A DNA stretch of 64,000 nucleotides, taken from assembly GCF_900142715.1 (NCBI RefSeq), contig NZ_FRBX01000001.1, positions 248,001 to 312,000 of the forward strand. Direction: 5' to 3'. Under the pieces are notes generated by a model that was not told the DNA's origin, did not search any database, and saw only the letters and a program-made list of their open reading frames with translations. This DNA is from Flavobacterium pectinovorum. GTDB taxonomy: Bacteria; Bacteroidota; Bacteroidia; Flavobacteriales; Flavobacteriaceae. Position 1 is the first letter of the stretch. Every line of letters begins with the position of its first letter. The position numbers and the translations under genes were made by a program. Shown here piece by piece: positions 9,020-19,154 of this stretch.

Positions 9020-9082
9020 AAATTCCAAATTCCAATTTTTTATTACTATAGGCATTGATATTGCCATTGGAATTTGGAATTT
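9020..9082. repeat. TTGGAATTTGGAATT palindrome in the gltB-gltD spacer
   Basis: AAATTCCAAATTCCAAT (9020-9036) and its exact reverse complement (9066-9082) form a 17-bp stem with a 29-nt loop. The same word recurs at about 33440-33540, 52213-52235 and 63783-63850. Confidence 0.6.
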
Positions 9083-9101
9083 TATTTTTTGAAATTGATT
9101 T

Positions 9102-12100
9102 TTATCCAGCTATTAATTCTTCTATTTTTTTCTCTTCTGCAATTCGTTGTAATGCTTTTTTGTAATCAGTTGGCATTACTTTTACGAAATGTTTCTGCTC
9201 ATTTTCCCAGTCTGCTAAAATTCTTTTTGCTAATGGACTGCTTGTGTACAATGAATGGTTTTTAATCAATCGTCTTAGTTTTGTAACATCCTCTTCTTCT
9301 ATCGGATCAAATGCAACCATTTCCATGTTACATAATGTTGAATCAAATTTTTGATTTGGATCGTAAACATAAGCTACACCACCGCTCATACCAGCCGCGA
9401 AGTTTCTTCCTGTTTTCCCTAAAACAACCACTGTACCACCGGTCATGTACTCGCATCCGTGATCTCCAATTCCTTCAACAACAGCAGTTGCTCCAGAATT
9501 TCTCACACAAAAACGCTCTCCGGCCATTCCATTAATATAAGCCTCTCCGGTAATAGCTCCGTAAAGGGCAACGTTACCAATAATGATGTTTTCTTCAGGT
9601 TTGAAGGTTGCTGTAGGAGGGACTTTGATAATCAATTTTCCTCCGGAAAGCCCTTTTCCTAAATAATCATTACAGTTTCCGTGAATTTTAAACGACAATC
9701 CGTTTGTTGCAAAAGCACCAAAACTTTGTCCGGCAGAACCTTCAAAATCAACTAAAATAGTGTCATCAGGTAATCCTTGTGCACCATAGATTTTTGAGAT
9801 TTCATTACTCAAAATGGCACCTACAGAACGGTCTGTATTTTTAATTTTAAATGTAACTCTTGTTTTTTCTTTTCTATAAATAGAAGGAATCGCTTCTTTG
9901 ATGATTGCAAAATCCAATACATTTTCAAGTTGGTGATCCTGCTCAGTCGTATTGTGATTCGGAACCGTTTTCGCTTTTTCCGGTTTGTATAGAATTGAAG
10001 ATAAATCTAAACCATTGGCTTTGTAATGTTTGATCGCTTTATTCACATTTAATTTTTGTGACTGACCTACCATTTCTTTTAAGGTTCTGAAACCTAATTG
10101 CGCCATGATTTCTCTTAATTCTTCAGCAATAAAATACATAAAGTTGATTACATGCTCTGGAGTTCCCTTGAAATTTTTTCTCAATTCAGGATCCTGAGTT
10201 GCAATACCAACCGGGCAGGTATTTAAGTGACAGGCTCTCATCATAATACAACCAGAAGCAACAAGCGGAGCGGTAGCAAAACCAAATTCTTCAGCTCCTA
10301 ATAATGCAGCAATAGCTACGTCACGACCTGTTTTTAATTGTCCGTCGCACTCTAAAACCACACGGCTTCTTAAATCATTTAAGATCAAAGTTTGCTGAGC
10401 TTCTGCTAAACCAAGTTCCCACGGAATTCCAGTGTGTTGTAATGAAGTTAATGGTGCAGCACCCGTTCCTCCATCATAACCTGAAATAAGAATAACGTCA
10501 GCTTTTGCTTTGGCAACACCGGCAGCAATAGTTCCAACACCCACTTCAGAAACTAATTTTACGTTTACACGTGCTTCACGATTTGCATTTTTCAAATCAT
10601 AAATTAATTGAGATAAATCCTCAATAGAATAAATATCGTGGTGAGGCGGAGGCGAAATCAAACCTACATAAGGCGTAGAGTTTCTAGTTTCGGCAATCCA
10701 AGGCACTACTTTTTCTCCAGGAAGCTGACCACCTTCTCCAGGTTTTGCCCCTTGAGCCATTTTAATCTGAATTTCTTTAGCGTTTGTTAAATAGTTGATC
10801 GAAACACCAAAACGTCCCGAAGCAACTTGTTTGATCGCACTGTTTCTGGAATCTCCGTTAATTTCTTTCTGGAAACGTTTTGGATCTTCTCCACCTTCTC
10901 CAGAGTTACTTTTTCCGCCAATTCTGTTCATTGCAATTGCTAAATTCTCGTGTGCTTCTCTACTGATAGATCCGTAAGACATTGCACCTGTTTTGAATTT
11001 TTTTACAATTTCTGTCCAAGGTTCTACTTCATCAATAGAAATTGGATCTAAATTATTGAATTCAAACATTCCTCTAATAGTCATTAGGTTAGAGCTTTGC
11101 TCATTAACCATATTAGAGTATTCTTTATAACTTTCAGGACTGTTCAAACGAACAGCTTGTTGTAATTTAGCAATAGTTGTTGGATTAAACATGTGTTTTT
11201 CTCCACCACGTCTCCATCTGTAAATTCCTCCAATTTCTAAAGGAAGCAAATTGGCCACTTTTGAATTTGGAAAAGCTTTTTGAAAACGTTTCTTCACTTC
11301 TTTTTCTACTTCCATCAAACCAATTCCTTCGATTCTTGAAGGTGTGTAAGGGAAATATTTAGAAGTAAATGTTTTGTTTAAACCTAAAATCTCGAAAATC
11401 TGGGCAGCTCTGTAAGAATGTAAAGTAGAGATACCAATTTTGTTCATGATTTTAACGATTCCTTTTGCAATCGCTTTGTTGTAATTTACAATTGCATAAT
11501 CAGCTTTTACACCTTTAATAAATCCTTGGTTTACCTGATCGTGAATGATTTCATTTACCATGTATGGATTGATCGCACTTGCACCGTATCCGAACAATAA
11601 AGCAAAATGATGCGGTTCACGAGGTTCAGCAGATTCGATTATGATTCCGAATTTTGAACGAACCTGTAAAATGTTCAAAGAGTGGTGAATGTAAGAACAA
11701 GCCAATAACATAGGAATTGGAGCCATTTGCTCACTAACACCTCTGTCTGATAATATGATAACATTGCAACCTTCAGAAACTGCTTTGTATGTTGCCTGAA
11801 CACATTTTTCAAGAGCGCGCTCTAAACCATTAACTCCTTTTTCTATTTTATATAAAGTAGAAATTGTAGCCGATTTAAAATCTGCGTGATCAATGTTTCT
11901 TATTTTATCTAAATCCTCGTTAGAAATAACCGGATTTTGGATTTTTAGTTTTTTACATTGTTTTGATTCAATTTCAAAAATATTGAAATCTCCACCAACT
12001 GCTAAACTGATATCAGTAATGATTTCTTCACGAATACCATCCAAAGGCGGGTTGGTAACCTGAGCAAATAATTGTTTGAAATAGTTGTACAACAATTGAG

Positions 12101-13619
12101 GCTGATCTGATAAAACCGCCAAAGGCGTGTCGTTACCCATAGAACTGATTGCTTCAGCTCCCTGGCCACCCATTGGGTTGATGATTGTTTTTAAATCTTC
12201 AATTGTATAACCAAATAATTTTTGTCTCGTTAAGAAATCAAGTTTCTCAACCGGAGTAGGATTATTTGTGTACGGAACTTTAGATAAAGGCAATAAGTTT
12301 GCGTCTAGCCATTCCTGATAAGGGCGTTTTGTAACTATCGCTTTTTTAACTTCTTCATCCTCAATAATACGACCTTCGTTCATATCCACTAGGAACATCT
12401 TTCCTGGCTCTAAACGACCGTGCTGAATTACATCTTCGGGATCAATATCCAATACACCAATTTCTGATGACATGATTACAAAACCGCTTTTTGTTAAAGT
12501 ATAACGAGAAGGACGCAATCCATTTCTGTCTAATAAAGCACCAATTACGTTACCATCTGTAAACGGAATAGAAGCAGGACCATCCCAAGGTTCCATAATA
12601 CAAGCGTTAAACTCGTAGAATGCTCTTTTTTCAGGAGACATGGTTTGGTGTTTTTCCCAAGCTTCAGGAACAACCATCATCATCGCTTCAGGCAATGAAC
12701 GGCCAGTCATTAATAAAAGTTCCACCACCATATCCATAGAAGCAGAATCTGATTTTCCTTCTAAGATAATTGGGAATAATTTTTTGATGTCATCACCAAA
12801 AACTTTGCTTTGCATTAATTCTTCACGGGCACGCATACGGCTTACGTTTCCACGAAGCGTATTGATTTCACCATTATGACACATGTATCTAAATGGCTGT
12901 GCTAAATCCCATGAAGGGAAAGTATTTGTAGAGAAACGTTGGTGTACAAGCGCCAAACGCGTCACTAAATCGGGATCTTTTAAGTCAACATAATAACGGC
13001 TGATGTCTTCCGGCATCAATAAACCTTTATATATTATGGTAGTTGTCGATAAACTAGAGAAATAAAACATATGGCTTTCAGAGGTTTTTGATCCTCTAAT
13101 AGCATGTTCAGCAATTTTTCTAGCTGCAAAAAGTTTTGCATTAAATTCATTTTCAGTTAACTCCTGACCGTTTTTGCTAACAAAAACCTGTTTAACTGTT
13201 GGTTCTTTTTCTGCGGCAATCTGCCCTAAATTCTCCACTTCAACAGGTACATCTCTCCAGCCTAAGATCTTTAAGTTCTGATCTTTAACTGTTGATTCAA
13301 ATGTTTTCATGCAAAAAGATACCTGGTTTTTGCTTTTTGGTAAAAAAACCATTCCTACTGCATACTCACGCGTTTCAGGGATTTCAAAGTCACATACTTT
13401 TTTAAAGAAGTCATGAGGGATATCAAATAAAATTCCTGCACCATCACCAGTTCGTCCGTCAGAACTTACTGCACCACGATGTTCCAATTTTATTAAGATG
13501 TCCAATGCTTTGTGAATGATGTCATTAGATTTAATACCATTCAAATTACAAATAAATCCTGCACCACAATTGTCGTGTTCAAATTCAGGCAAATAAAGCC
13601 CTTGTTCTTTAACTCTCAT
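9102..13619 (-). CDS. gltB: Glutamate synthase large subunit
   Basis: A 1505-residue protein from the ATG at 13619 ([16 protein letters not shown]). The frame is open to 13661, but a promoter-like sequence overlaps that part. The N-terminal class II glutaminase domain begins at the conserved Cys18 (DNCGAGF), normally exposed by removal of a short propeptide. The central domain and the FMN-binding synthase domain follow, with [15 protein letters not shown] carrying the [3Fe-4S] cysteines. The C-terminal GXGXG beta-helix domain is present. Glutamine ammonia is channelled to 2-oxoglutarate to make glutamate. It is full length, with gltD directly downstream. Confidence 0.95.
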   Translation of the reverse strand: MRVKEQGLYLPEFEHDNCGAGFICNLNGIKSNDIIHKALDILIKLEHRGAVSSDGRTGDGAGILFDIPHDFFKKVCDFEIPETREYAVGMVFLPKSKNQVSFCMKTFESTVKDQNLKILGWRDVPVEVENLGQIAAEKEPTVKQVFVSKNGQELTENEFNAKLFAARKIAEHAIRGSKTSESHMFYFSSLSTTTIIYKGLLMPEDISRYYVDLKDPDLVTRLALVHQRFSTNTFPSWDLAQPFRYMCHNGEINTLRGNVSRMRAREELMQSKVFGDDIKKLFPIILEGKSDSASMDMVVELLLMTGRSLPEAMMMVVPEAWEKHQTMSPEKRAFYEFNACIMEPWDGPASIPFTDGNVIGALLDRNGLRPSRYTLTKSGFVIMSSEIGVLDIDPEDVIQHGRLEPGKMFLVDMNEGRIIEDEEVKKAIVTKRPYQEWLDANLLPLSKVPYTNNPTPVEKLDFLTRQKLFGYTIEDLKTIINPMGGQGAEAISSMGNDTPLAVLSDQPQLLYNYFKQLFAQVTNPPLDGIREEIITDISLAVGGDFNIFEIESKQCKKLKIQNPVISNEDLDKIRNIDHADFKSATISTLYKIEKGVNGLERALEKCVQATYKAVSEGCNVIILSDRGVSEQMAPIPMLLACSYIHHSLNILQVRSKFGIIIESAEPREPHHFALLFGYGASAINPYMVNEIIHDQVNQGFIKGVKADYAIVNYNKAIAKGIVKIMNKIGISTLHSYRAAQIFEILGLNKTFTSKYFPYTPSRIEGIGLMEVEKEVKKRFQKAFPNSKVANLLPLEIGGIYRWRRGGEKHMFNPTTIAKLQQAVRLNSPESYKEYSNMVNEQSSNLMTIRGMFEFNNLDPISIDEVEPWTEIVKKFKTGAMSYGSISREAHENLAIAMNRIGGKSNSGEGGEDPKRFQKEINGDSRNSAIKQVASGRFGVSINYLTNAKEIQIKMAQGAKPGEGGQLPGEKVVPWIAETRNSTPYVGLISPPPHHDIYSIEDLSQLIYDLKNANREARVNVKLVSEVGVGTIAAGVAKAKADVILISGYDGGTGAAPLTSLQHTGIPWELGLAEAQQTLILNDLRSRVVLECDGQLKTGRDVAIAALLGAEEFGFATAPLVASGCIMMRACHLNTCPVGIATQDPELRKNFKGTPEHVINFMYFIAEELREIMAQLGFRTLKEMVGQSQKLNVNKAIKHYKANGLDLSSILYKPEKAKTVPNHNTTEQDHQLENVLDFAIIKEAIPSIYRKEKTRVTFKIKNTDRSVGAILSNEISKIYGAQGLPDDTILVDFEGSAGQSFGAFATNGLSFKIHGNCNDYLGKGLSGGKLIIKVPPTATFKPEENIIIGNVALYGAITGEAYINGMAGERFCVRNSGATAVVEGIGDHGCEYMTGGTVVVLGKTGRNFAAGMSGGVAYVYDPNQKFDSTLCNMEMVAFDPIEEEDVTKLRRLIKNHSLYTSSPLAKRILADWENEQKHFVKVMPTDYKKALQRIAEEKKIEELIAG

Positions 13620-14035
13620 TCTTGATATTTTTTCTACAAAAATAAAGATTTCGTTAAACATAATGTATCAAAAATCTATTTTCACTTACATTTTTGTTGT
13701 AATAGTAGAAAAAGAGTTCTTAAATGATAATAATATTATAGAAACCATTGCTAAATGATAAAATCACAATATGTTTTAAATTATATTAGGAAAAATCCTT
13801 TGGGAGCTATTGAAATCACTGATGGTTTTGTTAAATTTCAAACGAAATAGTGTTTTTTAGTTAACAATTTACATACAATTGTTTAACCGTTTGTTTTCTT
13901 TTAAAAAGAATAACAATCTAATATGTATCAGAGTGGTTTTTTTAATTGAAAAACATTTTACTATTAAGTTGAATTTTGCTATTTTTGTCGCACTTTTATT
14001 CTGAACTAAATTCAGAACCAGACAAATTCTATATT
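13620..14035. other. Divergent promoter region of gltB and sucC
   Basis: 416 bp between divergent starts. It holds two very short plus-strand ORFs of 31 codons each (13663-13758 and 13755-13850) that overlap by ATGA; coding is unproven. The sucC promoter box lies at 13980-13987, and a short hairpin (TTCTGAA 13999-14005 with TTCAGAA 14011-14017) lies in its leader. Confidence 0.4.
13980..13987 (+). promoter_or_regulatory. -7 box of sucC
   Basis: TATTTTTG fits the Bacteroidetes TAnnTTTG -7 box and lies 48 bp upstream of the sucC ATG. No clear -33 TTTG was found. Confidence 0.5.
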
Positions 14036-15229
14036 ATGAACATACACGAATATCAAGGAAAAGAAATTTTAGCAAGTTACGGAGTACGCATTCAACGCGG
14101 AATTGTGGCTAACAATGCAGTTGAAGCTGTGGCTGCTGCAAAACAATTAACTGCCGAAACCGGAACAGGATGGCACGTAATAAAAGCACAAATTCACGCA
14201 GGTGGTCGTGGAAAAGGTGGTGGAGTTAAGTTAGCTAAAAACTTGCAACAAGTTGAAGAAATTGCAGGACAAATTATCGGAATGCAATTGATTACTCCTC
14301 AAACTTCTGCAGAGGGTAAAAAAGTAAACAAAGTTTTAGTAGCTGAAGATGTTTACTATCCTGGTGAGAGTGAAACTTCTGAATTCTATGTTTCTGTTTT
14401 ATTGAATAGAGCAACAGGTCGTAACATGATCATGTATTCTACTGAAGGTGGAATGGATATCGAAGAAGTTGCTGAGCACACACCACACTTAATTTTTACT
14501 GAAGAAGTTGATCCATCTGTTGGATTACAAGGTTTTCAGGCAAGAAGAATTGCTTTTAACTTAGGTCTTTCTGGAAATGCTTTCAAAGAAATGGTGAAAT
14601 TCATCGACGCACTTTACAATGCTTACATTGGTTCTGATGCTTCTATGTTTGAAATCAACCCGGTTTTGAAAACATCTGATAACAAAATTATGGCTGTAGA
14701 TGCTAAAGTAAATATCGATGATAATGCTTTATACAGACAACCAAAATATGCTGAAATGAGAGATATCCGTGAGGAGAACCCAATCGAAGTTGAAGCTAAA
14801 GAAGTAGGATTGAACTATGTAGATCTTGACGGTACTGTAGGATGTATGGTAAACGGAGCTGGTCTTGCAATGGCAACTATGGACTTAATTAAATATGCTG
14901 GTTTTGAGCCTGCTAACTTCTTAGACGTTGGTGGAACTGCTGATGCAAAACGTGTTGAAACTGCTTTCCGTATTATCTTAAAAGATCCAAACGTAAAAGC
15001 AATTTTAATTAATATTTTTGGTGGAATCGTTCGTTGTGACCGTGTGGCGCAAGGAGTTGTTGACGCTTACAAAAATATGGGTGATGCTATTAAAGTGCCA
15101 ATTATCGTTCGTTTGCAAGGAACAAATGCTGAAATTGCAAAAGAATTAATTGACAATTCTGGTATGCCAATCTTATCTGCTGTTCAGTTTCAAGAAGCTG
15201 CAGACCAAGTTAAAGCTGCATTATCTTAA
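14036..15229 (+). CDS. sucC: Succinyl-CoA synthetase beta subunit
   Basis: A 397-residue ATP-grasp protein from the ATG at 14036 (MNIHEYQGKEILASYG), the canonical N-terminus; the longer frame from 13976 begins inside the promoter. The family marks are KAQIHAGGRGKGGGVKLAKN (nucleotide binding), FEINPVL, and the C-terminal LINIFGGIVRCDRVA that faces the alpha-subunit active histidine. It catalyses the reversible, nucleotide-forming conversion of succinyl-CoA to succinate in the TCA cycle. sucD is not adjacent, so the subunits are encoded apart. A strong terminator follows. Confidence 0.95.
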   Translation: MNIHEYQGKEILASYGVRIQRGIVANNAVEAVAAAKQLTAETGTGWHVIKAQIHAGGRGKGGGVKLAKNLQQVEEIAGQIIGMQLITPQTSAEGKKVNKVLVAEDVYYPGESETSEFYVSVLLNRATGRNMIMYSTEGGMDIEEVAEHTPHLIFTEEVDPSVGLQGFQARRIAFNLGLSGNAFKEMVKFIDALYNAYIGSDASMFEINPVLKTSDNKIMAVDAKVNIDDNALYRQPKYAEMRDIREENPIEVEAKEVGLNYVDLDGTVGCMVNGAGLAMATMDLIKYAGFEPANFLDVGGTADAKRVETAFRIILKDPNVKAILINIFGGIVRCDRVAQGVVDAYKNMGDAIKVPIIVRLQGTNAEIAKELIDNSGMPILSAVQFQEAADQVKAALS

Positions 15230-15257
15230 TCAAATAAGAAATTCAATTATATTAGGA

Positions 15258-15289
15258 ATCCCTTCGATATTCGAAGGGATTTTTTTTTG
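15258..15289 (+). terminator. Terminator of sucC
   Basis: ATCCCTTCGA (15258-15267) pairs perfectly with TCGAAGGGAT (15271-15280) over a 3-nt loop, and nine T follow. Confidence 0.9.
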
Positions 15290-15292
15290 TTT

Positions 15293-15558
15293 TTAACCGC
15301 AAAGGACGCCAAGGTTTTTTGAAGGATTGTGAATACAAACACAAAGCTAAATCAATAAAATTTCACGGATTGTATTTCAGCATAGCCCGTGGTTTCAACC
15401 ACGGGGACGTCCAGATATATTGTATGATATGCGTTGGGCTCCCGCGGTTGAAACTGCGGGCTATATTTGAAAATAGGATTATAGTTACAATCTTTTTTAT
15501 AAAGCAAAGTTGTTTGGCTAAAAAACCTTGCGTGCTTTGCGTAAACCTTTGCGGTTAA
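15293..15558. repeat. Composite inverted-repeat element, copy 1
   Basis: Bounded by 13-bp terminal inverted repeats TTAACCGCAAAGG (15293-15305) and CCTTTGCGGTTAA (15546-15558). Inside is a REP-like core (15382-15464) whose arms, ATAGCCCGTGGTTTCAACC... and ...GGTTGAAACTGCGGGCTAT, pair across a 35-bp centre. A second copy with the same order lies at 18345-18636. No convincing ORF was seen, so it looks like a non-autonomous repeat. Confidence 0.7.
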
Positions 15559-15563
15559 ATTAA

Positions 15564-16361
15564 TTATTTCAAAACTGTAGACAATTCTACAAGTTCAAAT
15601 GTTGGATCATTTTCGATAAATTCTTTCAGCATTGCAGCATGGCCTGCACCAAGTAAAACCATTATTTTTTCGTCTTTGCTTTCTGTTAATTTTTGAACTA
15701 AAGAATACATATATAAGTTTCGCTTGTACCAATTTGCAACTAAAGAAGCACCTGTAAAATCATCTGGTTTTCCGGTTCTGTTTGCGACTTCTAAGTACCA
15801 TTGTATATTCTCTCTGTCAGTTTCTTTTTTATTAAAGTAAAGCATAAGTTCGGTTAAAGTACTTTTTGAAATTCTTTCGTTTTGATCCTTCTCGAATTTT
15901 TCCGTCATTTTTGTGTTCTTTTCCATTAAATCCTTCTGATCAGCTTTTTCCATGCTCATCATTAAACTGTCATATGGAAAGCGGGTGCGGTAATCAATTC
16001 CATATAATTTTTTGTGATTCAATTTTTTAGCAGTACGAAGTGCTAACTGCGTAATTTCATTTTTACTATTTTTAAAAAGACTGTCTGTGTTTTTATTATA
16101 AAACTTGTCTAATTCATTTTGTTGGGTAAATTTCCATTCGACAAAAATTTTATCTGGCCCAAATTTCTTGATTTTGTCACTTATAGTTTCAAGTTCTTTT
16201 TGGCTTTTCTCAGACATAATGTTGAACGTTTTGATTTGAGCGATATCATTTCCCGGATTTGCAAAATGAAAAGTTCCGATTAACAGAATTTGTTTCTTTT
16301 TCGTTTGAGCAGATGATAGGTTAAATGTAAAAAGGACTAGTAATAAAATGATTTTTTGCAT
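15564..16361 (-). CDS. DUF5694-type secreted protein (TraB/GumN-like)
   Basis: A 265-residue protein with a signal peptide (1-18, ...LSSAQ). It opens with ILLIGTFHFANPG and closes with VLLGAGHAAMLKEF. This GTFHF...GAGH layout is that of DUF5694 and the wider TraB/GumN/Tiki-like fold, some members of which are thought to be metal-dependent proteases. The middle is highly charged and mostly helical. It ends 6 bp from a repeat element and has no obvious operon partner. Family assignment is fairly sure; enzymatic activity is not demonstrated for this group as far as I know. Confidence 0.7.
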   Translation of the reverse strand: MQKIILLLVLFTFNLSSAQTKKKQILLIGTFHFANPGNDIAQIKTFNIMSEKSQKELETISDKIKKFGPDKIFVEWKFTQQNELDKFYNKNTDSLFKNSKNEITQLALRTAKKLNHKKLYGIDYRTRFPYDSLMMSMEKADQKDLMEKNTKMTEKFEKDQNERISKSTLTELMLYFNKKETDRENIQWYLEVANRTGKPDDFTGASLVANWYKRNLYMYSLVQKLTESKDEKIMVLLGAGHAAMLKEFIENDPTFELVELSTVLK

Positions 16362-16557
16362 GGTGATTTTGTATTTAAATTCATTGCAAATGTAGAGGCA
16401 GATTTCAAGCTTTTTTTTCGTTTTTGATGAACCACAAGTTTCATTGGATCAACTGCTGAAATTTTGTTTTAAAAATTTTCGTGTAACGTTTTCCACGGTT
16501 GGTCAGTAAAAAAGTAAGGTTTTATATAAACAACGTTTTTCTTTAAAGTCATAATTG

Positions 16558-16565
16558 TATTTTTG
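16558..16565 (+). promoter_or_regulatory. -7 box of the LytS-type kinase gene
   Basis: TATTTTTG lies 17 bp upstream of the ATG at 16583 and fits TAnnTTTG, implying a very short leader. Confidence 0.45.
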
Positions 16566-16582
16566 AACTTATAACTGATATT

Positions 16583-17623
16583 ATGAAGCTTAAAATTCCT
16601 TTTTACTACCATATCATTCTTTTTCTCGGATTGTTTTTAACTTACTGTCTCTGGGATTACGGAATCAACAACCGAATTGAGATGGTACAGGAGACCACGT
16701 TCTATTTCTGGATGACCTCGACTTTTATTCTTTCCGTTTTTGTGGTTTATATTATCAATTTTTATACGGTATGCGATTGGTTTCTCAATAAAAAGAAAAT
16801 TCATTTTTACTTTTTGAGTATTCCATTTTCTTTACTCATTTTTGCGGGTGTCAGATACTTTTTTCAGGAAGTGATTATGTTTCAATTTACGGGAGTTCAT
16901 AATTATTCTGAAAGAAGCAGAGAAATAATCTTTTACATTAAAGACAATTTTTTCTTTGGTTTACCGTCTGTTATTTTTAGCATGCTGAGTTATTTGTTTT
17001 GGCAGTTCCAGCATACACAGCAACAAAATCAGGAATTACTTTTAGAAAACAAAAAAGCTGAATTTCAAATGCTGAAAGCGCAGGTTAGTCCCCATTTTTT
17101 GTTTAATACATTAAATTCTTTTTACAGTCAGCTGATTCTGAAAGAGGATGAAATGGCGGCAGACGTTCTGGTTCTTTCCGATTTGCTTCGCTACGTGATT
17201 ACAGAAACTGACAAAGATGAAGCGGTGCTTTTAAAAGAAATTCAATTTATTCAAAACTACATTCATTTACAGAAAAAACGATTTGAAGATCAGTTGTTTT
17301 TGGATTTTACTATTGAAGGAAATTATTCGAATGAAAAAGTTCTTTCGTCGGCGTTAATTCATTTTGTAGAGAATGTTTTTAAGCACGGAAAATTTAATAG
17401 TGAAGAAGAAAAAGCAGTTATTTCAATCCGCATAAAAGAGGATTTTTTAGAAATTTCAACTTTTAATTATAATGTTGGAGGTGAAAATTATTCTTCAACC
17501 GGAATTGGTTTTGAAAACCTGACAAAAAGGTTAGAGTACACCTATAAAGACCAATTTGTACTTGAAAAAACAGAAGAAAACAATATCTTTAAAACCTACT
17601 TGAAAATACCCCTAAAAAAATAA
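16583..17623 (+). CDS. LytS/YehU-type sensor histidine kinase
   Basis: A 346-residue membrane kinase. The N-terminal third has four predicted membrane segments (about 7-25, 42-62, 73-93 and 112-135) and no large external sensor domain. A short coiled linker (QQQNQELLLENKKAEFQ) leads to the His_kinase (PF06580) domain, with the phospho-acceptor H171 in VSPHFLFNTLNSFY. The HATPase part has ALIHFVENVFKHG as its N-box and GIGFENL as its G-box. It is followed 3 bp later by a LytTR regulator, so the two form a two-component pair. The signal is unknown. Confidence 0.88.
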   Translation: MKLKIPFYYHIILFLGLFLTYCLWDYGINNRIEMVQETTFYFWMTSTFILSVFVVYIINFYTVCDWFLNKKKIHFYFLSIPFSLLIFAGVRYFFQEVIMFQFTGVHNYSERSREIIFYIKDNFFFGLPSVIFSMLSYLFWQFQHTQQQNQELLLENKKAEFQMLKAQVSPHFLFNTLNSFYSQLILKEDEMAADVLVLSDLLRYVITETDKDEAVLLKEIQFIQNYIHLQKKRFEDQLFLDFTIEGNYSNEKVLSSALIHFVENVFKHGKFNSEEEKAVISIRIKEDFLEISTFNYNVGGENYSSTGIGFENLTKRLEYTYKDQFVLEKTEENNIFKTYLKIPLKK

Positions 17624-17626
17624 TTT

Positions 17627-18334
17627 ATGGCTTTAAAATGTATTATTGTTGATGATGAACCGCCTGCAACGCGTATTCTCGAAAATTATATTGGAAAAGT
17701 AAATTTCTTAGAAAAAGCAGCCGTTTTTAATGATTCATTAAAAGCATTAGAATTTTTAAATACACAAAATGTTGATGTTATTTTTTTGGATATTCAAATG
17801 CCTCAATTGACAGGTTTACAGATTTCAAGAATCATTTCAAAAGATATAAAGGTGATTTTTACCACAGCATATCCTGATTTTGCTTTAGAAGGATTTGAGT
17901 TAAATGCGGTTGATTATTTATTAAAACCAATTTCATTTGAACGCTTTTATCAGGCTGTCACAAAATTGAATTCCGAACAAAAAACAGTTGTTGCTGCTCA
18001 GAATACTGCACCCGATTTTTTATTCATTAAAACCGATGGAAAGAATAAATTTCAGAAGATTTTCCTGAGTGATATTTTGTATGTAGAAAGCCTTCAGAAT
18101 TATGTTTGTATTCATACGAACCAACAACAGATCATTACACATTCATCCTTAAAAAATGTAGTAGAATCATTGCCTTTAGCAGATTTTATTCAGATACATA
18201 AATCATATGTTATTTCTTTGAAACATATTGAATCAACAGATAATTTTTCTGTATTTATAAATGGAAAAGAACTGCCAATTGGTGCCACTTTTAAGGATTC
18301 TTTCTTTGAGAAAATAGAAGAAAATAAAATTTAG
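17627..18334 (+). CDS. LytTR-family response regulator
   Basis: A 235-residue regulator. The receiver domain (1-115) has the acidic pair D9/D10, the phospho-acceptor D55 (VIFLDIQMPQ) and K100 (YLLKPISF). The C-terminal LytTR DNA-binding domain (about 130-232) has LFIKTDGK, LYVESLQNYV and FIQIHKSYVIS, all typical. It partners the kinase directly upstream (3-bp gap). Targets cannot be seen here; such pairs often regulate nearby or surface-related genes. The gene ends next to a repeat element with no separate terminator. Confidence 0.9.
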   Translation: MALKCIIVDDEPPATRILENYIGKVNFLEKAAVFNDSLKALEFLNTQNVDVIFLDIQMPQLTGLQISRIISKDIKVIFTTAYPDFALEGFELNAVDYLLKPISFERFYQAVTKLNSEQKTVVAAQNTAPDFLFIKTDGKNKFQKIFLSDILYVESLQNYVCIHTNQQQIITHSSLKNVVESLPLADFIQIHKSYVISLKHIESTDNFSVFINGKELPIGATFKDSFFEKIEENKI

Positions 18335-18344
18335 GTTTTTTGAT

Positions 18345-18636
18345 TTAACCGCGAAGAGCGCAAGTTTTTTGTTTATAGGATTTTATATAAACGCATCCCG
18401 AAGCCTTGGGACGCAAAGCTTTATGATAAAACTTTGCGAATATAGCCCGCGGTTTCAACCGCGGGGATGTCCAGATATATTGTATGATATGCGTTGGGTT
18501 CCCGCGGTTGAAACCGCGCTATATTTGAAGATAGGATTGTAGTTATAATAGTTATAATCCCTTTAAACGGAAAAGTTCGCAAAGCTAAATATAGCCTTGC
18601 GAACTTTGCGTAAATCATTGCGCTCTTTGCGGTTAA
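18345..18636. repeat. Composite inverted-repeat element, copy 2
   Basis: Bounded by TTAACCGCGAAGAGCGCAA (18345-18363) and TTGCGCTCTTTGCGGTTAA (18618-18636), 18 of 19 matching. The core at 18442-18522 differs from the core at 15382-15464 by five substitutions and a 2-bp deletion. An extra imperfect palindrome (GCATCCC...GGGACGC) lies near 18394. The element fills nearly all of the 320-bp gap between converging genes. Confidence 0.7.
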
Positions 18637-18654
18637 ACCACGTATCGAACGAAA

Positions 18655-19113
18655 CTATTTTTTATTTTTACCGTTTTTGTAAACCACTTTTTCTACAACC
18701 TGAATTTTTGGTGAAGCTGGTTTTTTCTTAAAAGGTTTTTTAGCCGCAGTTCCTGTTTTAGAAGGTGCTTTATCGCCTCTTCCTTTTTCAGCATCTTTAG
18801 CGCTTGCTTTAAATTCAGGTCTTTCCTTAGAAGTTTCCTTTTTTGGGATTTCAGCTTTATGTTTGGCTAAAACATCATTAGGGTTTTTAGGGTTTTCTTT
18901 TGTACCTCTCAAATGAATTACCAATCCGTTAAGGAAATTGCGCAAAACCTGATCTCCGCATTCCATGTAATTTTCATGATCTTCAGCTCTGAAAAAAGCT
19001 CCCAATTCTGATTTTGTAATTCTAAAATCGACTAATTCTAAAATTTCAACTATTTGGTCATCACGGAGCATCAAAGCCACGCGAAGTTTTTTTAAGATAT
19101 CGTTGTTCGTCAT
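18655..19113 (-). CDS. Single-domain DUF1456 (YehS-like) protein
   Basis: A 152-residue protein. Residues 1-70 match one DUF1456 module (NNDILKKLRVALMLRDDQI ... ECGDQVLRNFLNGLVIHLRG). E. coli YehS has two such modules; here the second is replaced by a Lys/Pro/Ala-rich tail (about 78-152) that looks disordered and basic (PFKKKPASPK). The module's function is not established; the tail could bind nucleic acid, which is inference. It converges with the LytTR gene across the repeat element. Confidence 0.75.
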   Translation of the reverse strand: MTNNDILKKLRVALMLRDDQIVEILELVDFRITKSELGAFFRAEDHENYMECGDQVLRNFLNGLVIHLRGTKENPKNPNDVLAKHKAEIPKKETSKERPEFKASAKDAEKGRGDKAPSKTGTAAKKPFKKKPASPKIQVVEKVVYKNGKNKK

Positions 19114-19154
19114 CGTTTAATTTTTTACAAAGGTACATTATTTTAAAAAGAATG

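Noticed and set aside
15293-18636. Idea that the repeats form a CRISPR array
   Set aside because: Repeats are inverted, few, of unequal spacing and without spacers of even length; no cas gene is present.
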